Part shown: positions 1-6,218 of the stretch, one piece after another | How positions within the stretch are numbered: position 1 is the stretch's first letter | Layout: every line of letters begins with the position of its first letter | DNA from: Firmicutes bacterium CAG:95 | GTDB taxonomy: Bacteria > Bacillota > Clostridia > Lachnospirales > Lachnospiraceae | Direction: 5' to 3' | Assembly: GCA_000438155.1 (NCBI GenBank) | Contig: FR902891.1 | Location: 13,262-31,246 of the forward strand | Length of the DNA: 17,985 nt | The notes under the pieces: generated by a model | The model's input: only the letters and a program-made list of their open reading frames with translations | What the model was told of the DNA's origin: nothing | Databases searched by the model: none | Program-made: the position numbers and the translations under genes

Positions 1-1051
1 CTTCCTCCCACCATGCCATTCCTTTGGAAATCGCATCCTGATGGGATCCGGAGAAGGCAGTAAATACCAGATCTCCGGCATAGGGAGTACGTTCATGCAC
101 ATGCATACCGGTAAGACGCTCATAGGTTTTACGGATCTTCATGATATCGCTGAAATCCAGTCCGGATTCCACACCGTGAATGGTCATATTCATTGCAACC
201 GTTACGATATCCACATTACCGGTTCTTTCACCGTTTCCAAACAGAGTTCCTTCCACACGGTCTGCACCTGCCAGAACTCCAAACTCGGCATCGGAGATGC
301 CGCAGCCTCTGTCATTGTGAGGATGAACGCTCAATACCACGCCATCACGATATTTGAGGTTCTTATGCATATATTCCACCTGTGTTGCAAACACATGCGG
401 CATCGCATTCTGTACCGTTGTCGGAAGATTTACAATCACCTTGTGTTCCGGAGCCGGCTGCCATACATCCAGAACGGCATTACATACCTCCAGGGCATAT
501 TCCATTTCCGTTCCGTGGAAGCTCTCAGGGCTGTATTCAAAGGAGAAGCTTCCATCGGTATGATCTGCAATATCCTTTAACAGCTTCGCACCATCTATGG
601 CAATCTGCTTTACTTCTTCTTTGGATTTCTTAAACACCTGCTCCCGCTGTGCCAGGGATGTGGAATTGTACAGATGTACAATCGCATGCGGAGCTCCCTT
701 TACTGCCTCAAAGGTCTTCTTAATGATGTGCTCTCTGGCCTGTGTCAATACCTGAATGGTAACATCATCCGGAATCATATTCTTCTCAATTAAAGCACGG
801 ACGAACTGGTACTCGGTGTCAGAAGCGGCAGGGAAGCCCACTTCAATTTCCTTGAATCCGATCTTTACCAGCATGGTGAAAAATTCCAGCTTTTCATCAA
901 GACTCATCGGCTCAATCAATGCCTGATTCCCGTCACGCAGATCCACGCTGCACCAGATCGGCGCCTTTTCAATCGTGTCCTTCTTCACCCAGTCATAGGT
1001 CGGGGTTGGCGGTAAAAAGTACGTTTTTCCATATTTCTTTGCTGCATCCAT
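1..1051 (-). CDS. leuA: 2-isopropylmalate synthase, 3' part missing at window edge
   Basis: Condenses acetyl-CoA with 2-oxoisovalerate, the first committed step of leucine synthesis in the cytoplasm. The frame is open from an ATG at 1051 to the left edge, giving the first 350 residues; the full protein of this subgroup is about 550 residues, so the C-terminal part including the leucine-binding regulatory domain lies outside. Visible HMGL-like barrel motifs are VDLRDGNQAL near residues 36-45, the metal-binding HPHND at 243-247 and FGNGERTGNVD at 271-281. The DLRDGNQAL wording and the roughly 30-residue N-terminal extension resemble the long actinobacterial/fungal LeuA subgroup rather than the E. 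coli type. The start is supported by GAGGAG eight bases upstream. A leucine T-box leader precedes it, so expression should rise when tRNA-Leu is uncharged. Confidence 0.95.
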   Translation of the reverse strand, partial: MDAAKKYGKTYFLPPTPTYDWVKKDTIEKAPIWCSVDLRDGNQALIEPMSLDEKLEFFTMLVKIGFKEIEVGFPAASDTEYQFVRALIEKNMIPDDVTIQVLTQAREHIIKKTFEAVKGAPHAIVHLYNSTSLAQREQVFKKSKEEVKQIAIDGAKLLKDIADHTDGSFSFEYSPESFHGTEMEYALEVCNAVLDVWQPAPEHKVIVNLPTTVQNAMPHVFATQVEYMHKNLKYRDGVVLSVHPHNDRGCGISDAEFGVLAGADRVEGTLFGNGERTGNVDIVTVAMNMTIHGVESGLDFSDIMKIRKTYERLTGMHVHERTPYAGDLVFTAFSGSHQDAISKGMAWWEE

Positions 1052-1094
1052 GATTTGTTCTCCTCTTTTCTTATTTCGATTTATTTGTTTTGTT

Positions 1095-1194
1095 TTTCCT
1101 TGTTGCAGACCCGCAGTTGCTTAATTCTTACTTGCAGCAGACTCGCAAATTCGTGCTTCGCACTCCACGCCCTGCTACGCATGGCATTTGCTCG
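1095..1194 (-). repeat. Repeat-like leuA 5' UTR segment with direct repeats and small hairpin
   Basis: This stretch holds no convincing gene. It has two diverged direct copies of GCAGACYCGCA (about 1106-1116 and 1137-1147), a perfect GTGC-TTC-GCAC hairpin near 1153-1163 and flanking GCAAAT/ATTTGC arms. The minus-strand part GCGAAGCACGAATTT resembles GCGAAGTACGAATTT in the repeat block at 9981-10108, suggesting a related intergenic repeat family. Confidence 0.45.
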
Positions 1195-1259
1195 TTGATG
1201 TGTGCAGGAAAAACAAATGTCTGTTACACAGCCGCTTGTTTTTCCTTTGCACACATCAA
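1195..1259. repeat. 65-bp imperfect palindrome between the T-box terminator and leuA
   Basis: Arms 1195-1216 and 1236-1259 are complementary over 22 positions, interrupted only by a two-base bulge (TT at 1246-1247). The loop is 19 bases. The palindrome overlaps the U-run of the T-box terminator, so it lies in the read-through leuA mRNA. It could be a stabilising 5' UTR hairpin or a small mobile palindromic element; no coding function is seen. Confidence 0.75.
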
Positions 1260-1303
1260 AAAGTCCCTATGAAATCTCCCCCTCAGAGAGATTTCATAGA
1301 GAC
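1258..1303 (-). terminator. T-box-controlled intrinsic terminator of leuA
   Basis: Two 16-base arms (1303-1288 and 1278-1263) pair with a single G-U pair, separated by a 9-base loop and followed on the minus strand by five U residues (1262-1258). It is placed directly after the T-box core, as expected for the terminator half of the switch. Confidence 0.9.
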
Positions 1304-1570
1304 GTAAATTCAATCTACGCGGTACCACTCTACTTCACGATTCCTCGTGCACTCGTCAGCACTAACATGCCTGCTCCTTTCTACGGCGGAGACTCCGTCC
1401 GAACCTACGCAGAAGCTTCTGCCCGATTAACTGGTCGTGCTTCCTTCAGCCGGCTGCTCAAAGGTGAGTTCCTAATTCACTTCTGACTGCCTCGCACCAC
1501 CCGGCAGTTCTCTGCTTTCCAGATCCTTACTACTATTCCTTATCATTGCATTTATGCGCTATTCAATTAC
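1258..1570 (-). ncRNA. T-box riboswitch leader, leucine-specific, upstream of leuA
   Basis: A transcription-attenuation leader that senses uncharged tRNA. The T-box core AGAGTGGTACCGCG is read on the minus strand at 1331-1318; its UGGU would pair with an ACCA tRNA end, matching the A73 discriminator of tRNA-Leu. A Stem I apical hairpin lies at 1486-1508 (ACTGCC/GGCAGT). The probable specifier codon is CUC (Leu) at 1468-1466, within GAACTCACC. A strong terminator (1263-1303) follows the T-box and shares its 5' arm region with the antiterminator. Specifier, discriminator and downstream gene all agree on leucine. The exact 5' end is inferred from the promoter at 1577-1605. Confidence 0.93.
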
Positions 1571-1576
1571 CATTCA

Positions 1577-1605
1577 ATCATAACATATGCCCCATGAAGT
1601 TGCAA
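1577..1605 (-). promoter_or_regulatory. Promoter for the T-box/leuA transcript
   Basis: Minus-strand sigma-A type promoter: -35 TTGCAA (1605-1600) and -10 TATGAT (1582-1577) with a 17-base spacer. It lies just upstream of the T-box Stem I, giving a predicted transcript start near 1570. A 7-bp dyad, CTTTTAT/ATAAAAG (1609-1623), sits directly upstream of the -35 box. Confidence 0.75.
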
Positions 1606-1648
1606 GTGCTTTTATCATAAAAGTGCTATTTATGACACATCGTAATCG

Positions 1649-2311
1649 CTATGACACCTCCGTCACCGTAAGAACTCCTTCGTTTACCACAAACGAAATA
1701 TTCTGTCCGGCAAAGCTCAGTCCATACTGTCTTTTCTCATCCCTGTGATACGATGGACGCGGATCCTGGGAAAGAAGCTTTTGCAGTACTTCCTGGCGGT
1801 CCGCCGGAATCCGGTCAAGAAATTCCTTCGGAATCACAACCTCCACATGATAATCCATCGCTTCTTTGGCAAAGCCATCCCACGCGTCCGGATGACAGTC
1901 TGCATAGGGCAGATACGGTTTGATGTCATAAATTGGCGTCCGGTCCCGCAGGTCCACACCGGAAACCTCAAGCACCGGCCCTTTTTCTGTTTCCTTAACT
2001 GCGTCCAGGTGTACCGAGGATAAGCCTATGGGATTGGGCCGGAAGGGTGATCTCGTTGCAAAAACTCCCACTCTGGTATTTCCACCGAGCCTCGGCGGAC
2101 GTACGGTTGCATTAAAATGTGACCGGTCCACTCCCTGAAACTCCCACAGAAGCCAGATGTAATTGAAGCCTTCGAGCCCCTTAACGGCATCCATGGAACG
2201 ATATTCCGGTTCAAAAATAATTTTCCCCTTCAGCTCCTTCACAAGACCGCTCTGCCTTGGGATACCAAACTTTTCCGGGAGATCTGTATGAATATATGCG
2301 ATTGGTTTCAT
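1649..2311 (-). CDS. trmO: tRNA (N6-threonylcarbamoyladenosine(37)-N6)-methyltransferase, TrmO/TsaA family
   Basis: Members of this family (formerly YaeB/UPF0066) use SAM to methylate t6A at position 37 of certain tRNAs, tuning decoding of ACY threonine codons. The 220-residue protein carries the family core RPPRLGGNTRVGVFATRSPF followed by RPNPIGLS around residues 71-98, on a beta-barrel-like N-terminal domain beginning KPIAYIHTDLPEKFGIPRQ. The open frame extends upstream to 2359, overlapping dapF, but the ATG at 2311 is preferred because AGGAG lies about eight bases upstream and the family usually begins at this point. It starts 25 bases after the dapF stop and is probably cotranscribed with it. 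No strong terminator follows, though a short dyad at 1609-1623 is present. Confidence 0.92.
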   Translation of the reverse strand: MKPIAYIHTDLPEKFGIPRQSGLVKELKGKIIFEPEYRSMDAVKGLEGFNYIWLLWEFQGVDRSHFNATVRPPRLGGNTRVGVFATRSPFRPNPIGLSSVHLDAVKETEKGPVLEVSGVDLRDRTPIYDIKPYLPYADCHPDAWDGFAKEAMDYHVEVVIPKEFLDRIPADRQEVLQKLLSQDPRPSYHRDEKRQYGLSFAGQNISFVVNEGVLTVTEVS

Positions 2312-2336
2312 CTGCCCTTCTCCTGTCCGTTTCCAT

Positions 2337-3179
2337 TCAGATCTCGATCTCACCTTCAAATACCGTCGTTGCAGGACCGGTCATATATACAACATTTTCT
2401 TTTCTGTCCCAGAAGATTTCCAGGTTGCCGCCCAACAGCTCTACCGTAATGTCATCTTCCGTCAGTCCGTTTAAGATACTGGCAACCGTAACGGCACAGG
2501 CGCCGGTTCCGCAGGCAAGCGTTTCACCGGTTCCGCGCTCCCACACACGCATCTGCACCCGCTCCCTGTCAAGAACCTTTACAAATTCCGTATTGACTCT
2601 CCGCGGGAAACGCTCGTGATGTTCAAATAACGGTCCGATCTTCGCCATTGTCTCATCATCAATCATCTCGTCCACATAGACAATTGCATGCGGATTTCCC
2701 ATGGAAACGCAGGTCATGCGGTATTCCCTTCCATCGACTGCGATCGGTGTATCAACTACAGGAGACTGTTTTGCCACAACCGGGATTTCTGCGGCTTCAA
2801 GAACCGGAGAGCCCATATTGACACGCACCTTCGTAACCCTTCCGTCTTCAACGGTCAGCTCCAGATATTTGACCTTCCCACAGCTCACAATCGACAGGGA
2901 GGTTTTCCGGGTAAGGCCATGGTCGTACACATACTTTCCGACACAGCGGATACCATTTCCACACATCTCGGAACGGCTTCCATCCATGTTGTACATTTCC
3001 ATCTCGAAGTCTGCCACATCACTTGGATTAATGAAAATTACACCGTCCCCGCCGATTCCAAAATGACGGTCACTCAAAAACTTTACAACCTCACTTTTGC
3101 GTTCTGCAGGGATGATCTCCCGCGCGCCGTCCACATAGATATAATCATTGCCGCAGCCATGCATTTTTGTGAATTTCAT
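2337..3179 (-). CDS. dapF: Diaminopimelate epimerase
   Basis: Interconverts LL- and meso-diaminopimelate, supplying lysine and the peptidoglycan cross-linking residue. The 280-residue length is normal. Both catalytic cysteines are present in their usual settings: Cys73 in EMCGNGIRCVGKY and Cys223 in ACGTGACA; the N-terminal MHGCGNDYIYVDG motif is also intact. The ATG at 3179 follows a GGGAGA ribosome binding site; an ATG four bases upstream hits a stop at once. It is the first gene of a likely dapF-trmO pair and diverges from the membrane protein gene at 3239 across 59 AT-rich bases that include the palindrome ACTATAGT, where divergent promoters probably overlap. Confidence 0.97.
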   Translation of the reverse strand: MKFTKMHGCGNDYIYVDGAREIIPAERKSEVVKFLSDRHFGIGGDGVIFINPSDVADFEMEMYNMDGSRSEMCGNGIRCVGKYVYDHGLTRKTSLSIVSCGKVKYLELTVEDGRVTKVRVNMGSPVLEAAEIPVVAKQSPVVDTPIAVDGREYRMTCVSMGNPHAIVYVDEMIDDETMAKIGPLFEHHERFPRRVNTEFVKVLDRERVQMRVWERGTGETLACGTGACAVTVASILNGLTEDDITVELLGGNLEIFWDRKENVVYMTGPATTVFEGEIEI

Positions 3180-3238
3180 TGCATAAATCTCCCTTCTTAA
3201 AAATACTATAGTAAAAAAGATATCTTAAAGGATTTCCC

Positions 3239-3685
3239 ATGAGTGCCAAAACCAAAATCATCGTACTTCGTATGAAAGAATTAATTTATACCGGTATTTT
3301 TATTGCGCTGGGCCTTCTGCTCATCCTTCTCCTCATCGTTGTTTTTTCACCGAAAAAGAGAGAAGAAGCTGCTTCTCCCACACAGGAACCCACTTATGTA
3401 CCAGGTATTTATACAACCTCTCTGATGCTCAATGACCGCACTGTCGATATTGCTGTAACCGTAGATGAGAATAATATCAATGACATCCGGATGGTAAACC
3501 TGGATGAAGCCGTGACCACCATGTTTCCTCTGCTCGAACCGGCCTTTGATGATCTGGCAAATCAGATCGTGCGCAACCAGTCCGTCAGTGATATTGCCTA
3601 TTCGGATGACAATAAATATACCTCGCTGGTATTACTGGATGCGATTAAGACCTCGCTTGGCAAGGCAAAAACCGGGGTGCACTAA
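3239..3685 (+). CDS. Small membrane-anchored protein with degenerate FMN-binding-like domain
   Basis: A 148-residue protein of unknown function. Residues 15-36 form one strongly hydrophobic segment preceded by basic residues and followed by KKREE, suggesting an N-terminal anchor with an extracellular tail. Residues 55-145 (PGIYTTSLMLNDRTVDIAVT, then DENNINDIRMVNLDEAV and YTSLVLLDAIKTSLGKA) follow the pattern of the FMN_bind domain of NqrC/RnfG-like proteins. However, the place of the flavin-accepting SGAT motif reads DDNK (residues 123-126), so covalent flavin attachment is not expected. The start is supported by AAAGGA six bases upstream. The stop codon TAA is provided by the first bases of an intergenic repeat (3680-3730). 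Domain assignment is inference from pattern only. Confidence 0.75.
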   Translation: MSAKTKIIVLRMKELIYTGIFIALGLLLILLLIVVFSPKKREEAASPTQEPTYVPGIYTTSLMLNDRTVDIAVTVDENNINDIRMVNLDEAVTTMFPLLEPAFDDLANQIVRNQSVSDIAYSDDNKYTSLVLLDAIKTSLGKAKTGVH

Positions 3686-3730
3686 GCTCAATCTGCGCCT
3701 CCGGATTGCTTTCACTAAGTGCTCTACAAG
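3680..3730 (-). repeat. 51-bp dispersed repeat, copy A
   Basis: On the minus strand this starts CTTGTAGAGCACTTAG and ends GAGCTTAGTG. It matches 10058-10108 at 41 of 51 positions without gaps, conserved best at both ends, with an interior that can form a small hairpin in each copy. It lies three bases beyond the terminator at 3734-3761 in the direction of hslO transcription, and its outer end supplies the stop codon of the facing plus-strand gene. Confidence 0.7.
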
Positions 3731-3733
3731 CAT

Positions 3734-3763
3734 AAGACAACAGTACACCTACTGTTGTCTTTT
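3734..3763. terminator. Bidirectional intrinsic terminator between convergent genes
   Basis: Perfect 12-bp arms, AAGACAACAGTA and TACTGTTGTCTT, enclose the loop CACC. Runs of T follow on the plus strand; on the minus strand the tail is ATGCTT and less U-rich. It sits between the ends of the plus-strand membrane protein gene and minus-strand hslO and probably serves both. Confidence 0.85.
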
Positions 3764-3775
3764 CTATTCCCTGTC

Positions 3776-4651
3776 CTATCTGGCTTTCCTTAATAAGCCC
3801 TTCAGCTCCTCTACGGAAAACTTATAGGCTGTATTACAGAAATGACAGTTAACTTCAATTTCCTGTCCGTCATCAATCATATCCTGAATGTCCTTCTTCC
3901 CGATACTGATGATTGCCTTCTCTACCCGGTGCCTGCTGCAATCGCAGCGGAATTCACAGGGACTCTGTTCCGTGATCACCGGATCCATCCCGGCAAGCAG
4001 CATCTGCAGCATTTCTTCCGGCGTCTTTCCCTCATCGAGAACCTTTGTTACTGTGGAAAACTCTGCCAGATTTTTTTCCAGCTGCCCAATCACCGCTTCC
4101 TCGGTAAAGGGCATCAGCTGGATGATAAATCCGCCCGCCTGCTTCACGGTATTGTCCTTTTCCATCAGAACACCGAGTCCGACACTGGACGGCACCTGCT
4201 CCGATGTTGCAAAATAATAAGTAAGGTCTTCCGCAATCTCTCCGGATTGAAGCTCGGTCTGTCCGACATACGGCTCCTTTAATCCCATATCCTTAATGAC
4301 GCGTAAAAACCCATTGCCGATCGCCCCTCCGACATCAAGCTTCCCGGCAAGGCTCGGAGGCAGCATGATCTGCGGTTCAATGGCATAGCCCTTTACATGA
4401 CCTCCGGAATCTGCGGTCACAGTCATTCCCTTTAACGGACCATCACCGCTGATCTGCAGGGTCAGCAGATCAGCCTCTCCCTTCAGCATCTTTCCCATCA
4501 TCACCGCTCCCGTCATCAGGCGTCCCAATGCCGCGGTTACTACAGGGCTTGTATTATGAACCTGTCTTGCATGTTCCGTTAAATCCCTTGTTGTTGCAGC
4601 AAAAGCCCGGATCTGGGCATCTGCCGCCGTGGCTCTTACAATATAATCCAT
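3776..4651 (-). CDS. hslO: Redox-regulated molecular chaperone Hsp33
   Basis: A cytoplasmic holdase chaperone that is switched on by oxidation and protects unfolded proteins during oxidative or bleach stress. The 291-residue length is typical. The C-terminal redox switch is complete: CDC at residues 236-238 and CHFC at 269-272 give the four zinc-binding cysteines; an extra Cys232 is also present. The N-terminal part carries family blocks such as VTAALGRLMTGAVMMGKMLK and GNGFLRVIKDMGLKEPYVG. The ATG at 4651 follows AGAGG. It begins 45 bases after the methyltransferase stop, a gap containing a short GTTCAC/GTGAAC dyad (4671-4694), and is probably the last gene of a hisC-to-hslO transcript. Confidence 0.97.
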   Translation of the reverse strand: MDYIVRATAADAQIRAFAATTRDLTEHARQVHNTSPVVTAALGRLMTGAVMMGKMLKGEADLLTLQISGDGPLKGMTVTADSGGHVKGYAIEPQIMLPPSLAGKLDVGGAIGNGFLRVIKDMGLKEPYVGQTELQSGEIAEDLTYYFATSEQVPSSVGLGVLMEKDNTVKQAGGFIIQLMPFTEEAVIGQLEKNLAEFSTVTKVLDEGKTPEEMLQMLLAGMDPVITEQSPCEFRCDCSRHRVEKAIISIGKKDIQDMIDDGQEIEVNCHFCNTAYKFSVEELKGLLRKAR

Positions 4652-4696
4652 TCTTCTGCCTCTCTTTACTGTTCACGGATACCTCTGTGTGAACCA

Positions 4697-5614
4697 TCAT
4701 TGTTTTCCGTGCTCCCTTGCAATTACATAGATACGCTCGCTGGTTTCTGTTGGAGCCTTATGTGTCTTCTCATCCAGGGCTGTCACGAAGATAAGCCCTG
4801 CCTTTTCAAGAAAGGTCTTCATTTCCTCCAGGGTATACCCTCTCTGATAATGGGTCTCCGTAAACCTGCGGTACAGATCATCCTCCTGACGCTCAAACAC
4901 TGTTACATCATATTCGTTGATATGATCCTCACAGCTATAGAAATTCTCCCAGATAAAGCTGCAATCCTCACGGTTTTCGGCAATCGTGGTATCACCGATC
5001 ACCTCTTCATATTTATAAATCGTATTAAAATCAAAGATAAAAATCCCACCGGGGAACAGGTAATTGTTGACCAGATGGAAGGTCTGAAGCACATCCTCAT
5101 CCATCAGCAGATAATTCAGGGAATCACAGACACTGACAACGGTTCCGACCGTACTGTACAGATCCAGCTCCCGCATATCCTGACACAGATACAGAATATC
5201 ACTCCTGGTCTCAAGCTTCTTATCCAGGGCGATCTGCAGCATCTCTTCGGAGCTGTCCACCCCAATCATGTCATATCCCTTTTCATATAAAAGCTCAGTG
5301 ATCGTTCCGGTGCCACACCCCAGATCCAGTACCAGATTCCGTTCCGAAATCAGGGCATCTTCTTCGGTCACTCCGGGTTCTTCCTGCACTTCTTCAAATT
5401 CCTGTACCTCTCCGGATTCCAGTGCTTCTTCAAATCCCTGTATATATCCGGATTCCGGTGCTTCTTCAAGCTCCTGCACTTCTCCCTGTTCACGTACCGG
5501 ACGGCTCACACCGTAAGCTTCAATCAATGAAGCAAGAAAATCTGCCCATTCTTCATACGGGACATCTCCCATAAAGGTATCATAAACTTCCGCAAAATCC
5601 GTATATGCTTCCAT
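4697..5614 (-). CDS. Class I SAM-dependent methyltransferase with acidic repeat insert
   Basis: A 305-residue small-molecule-type methyltransferase of unknown substrate. The first 35 residues (YTDFAEVYDTFMGDVPYEEW) and the Rossmann fold from residue 91 onward are of a kind common in Firmicutes: motif I VLDLGCGTG at 95-103, the acidic loop GVDSSEEML and the VVSVCDSLNYLL stretch. Between them, residues 45-80 form an acidic insert of about three 12-residue units (such as YIQGFEEALESG) encoded by a 36-bp tandem repeat. The insert separates the N-terminal helix from motif I, where relatives are expected to have only a short linker. The start is 18 bases after the preceding gene's stop, indicating one transcript. 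Confidence 0.88.
   Translation of the reverse strand: MEAYTDFAEVYDTFMGDVPYEEWADFLASLIEAYGVSRPVREQGEVQELEEAPESGYIQGFEEALESGEVQEFEEVQEEPGVTEEDALISERNLVLDLGCGTGTITELLYEKGYDMIGVDSSEEMLQIALDKKLETRSDILYLCQDMRELDLYSTVGTVVSVCDSLNYLLMDEDVLQTFHLVNNYLFPGGIFIFDFNTIYKYEEVIGDTTIAENREDCSFIWENFYSCEDHINEYDVTVFERQEDDLYRRFTETHYQRGYTLEEMKTFLEKAGLIFVTALDEKTHKAPTETSERIYVIAREHGKQ
5389..5496 (-). repeat. 36-bp in-frame tandem repeat (minisatellite) in methyltransferase gene
   Basis: Units begin with CTTCTTCAA on the plus strand at 5389, 5425 and 5461. Units 1 and 2 differ at only a few positions over 36 bases; unit 3 matches for about 28 bases and then diverges. Similar CTTCTTC-containing sequence precedes the array. 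The 36-base period preserves the frame, so copy-number change would alter length but not reading frame. Confidence 0.85.
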
Positions 5615-5632
5615 TACAATACTCCCTTCTCT

Positions 5633-6112
5633 TTAGCCAAGCAGTGCCCCCGCTGCTCCAAAGACGCCCATGCTGGCTGCCATCATAATTATACCGGCAA
5701 GCAGCACACCAAGCATTACGGCAATCACACTGTCCTTAAACTTCATATCCAGAAGGCTGGCTGCCAGTGTTCCGGTCCATGCACCGGTTCCCGGTAACGG
5801 AATCCCTACGAAAAGCATCAATGCCACAAAGAGTCCGCGTCCTGCCTTCTCCTGCAGCTTTTCTCCGCCCTTCTTACCCTTTTCCAGACAGAAGGTAAAG
5901 AATTTGCCAATGACAGGCTTGTCTGCTCCCCACTCCAGGATCTTACGTGCAAACAGATAAATAAACGGAACCGGCACCATATTCCCGATAATGGATACCA
6001 CATAAGAGGTCCAGATCGGCAGCCCCATTCCCTGTGAAATTGGAATAGCACCACGAAGCTCAATTAACGGAACCATAGATACCAAAAAAACAATCAGATA
6101 TTTCTTTAACAT
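5633..6112 (-). CDS. Small multidrug export family (COG2426-like) integral membrane protein
   Basis: A 159-residue membrane protein of the Sm_multidrug_ex family, whose export role is named by family but poorly tested. Residues 3-22 (KKYLIVFLVSMVPLIELRGA) and the following IPISQGMGLPIW give the family's signature start. Further hydrophobic stretches cover SYVVSIIGNMVPVPFIYLFA, a glycine/proline motif FVGIPLPGTGAWTG and an Ala/Gly-rich C-terminal helix ending GAAGALLG. The frame is open to 6139, but ATG 6112 is chosen because AAGGAG precedes it by seven bases. It lies between hisC (107-base gap) and the methyltransferase (18-base gap) in the same orientation. Substrate is unknown. Confidence 0.82.
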   Translation of the reverse strand: MLKKYLIVFLVSMVPLIELRGAIPISQGMGLPIWTSYVVSIIGNMVPVPFIYLFARKILEWGADKPVIGKFFTFCLEKGKKGGEKLQEKAGRGLFVALMLFVGIPLPGTGAWTGTLAASLLDMKFKDSVIAVMLGVLLAGIIMMAASMGVFGAAGALLG

Positions 6113-6218
6113 AGCATTCTCCTTAACAACTTCAAACAAATTTTCAATATTTTATAAGTGTCTCTCAAGTAACCATCCCTGTCCGAAACATCTATACCGG
6201 AGCATCCATTAGCCTGTT

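Noticed and set aside
41..580. Plus-strand open frame of 179 codons
   Set aside because: It lies antisense to leuA, whose catalytic motifs are clear in the minus-strand frame; no ribosome binding site or recognisable domain.
1202..1486. Plus-strand open frame of 94 codons across the T-box leader
   Set aside because: The DNA is explained by conserved RNA structure on the other strand; the translation shows no domain.
2688..3200. Plus-strand open frames opposite dapF
   Set aside because: Antisense shadows of a well-supported gene with both catalytic cysteines.
3181..3238. Specific divergent promoters for dapF and the membrane protein gene
   Set aside because: The region is AT-rich with TACTAT/TATAGT, but no -35 box at a proper distance was found for either direction.
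3680..3730. Compensatory pairing between repeat copies A and B as proof of RNA structure
   Set aside because: Both copies can form a small internal hairpin, but the paired positions are in different registers (23-27 with 38-42 versus 20-23 with 38-41), so true covariation is not shown.
5389..5496. Possible CRISPR array because of the 36-base period
   Set aside because: Units are directly adjacent without spacers and stay in frame inside a methyltransferase gene; no cas genes nearby.
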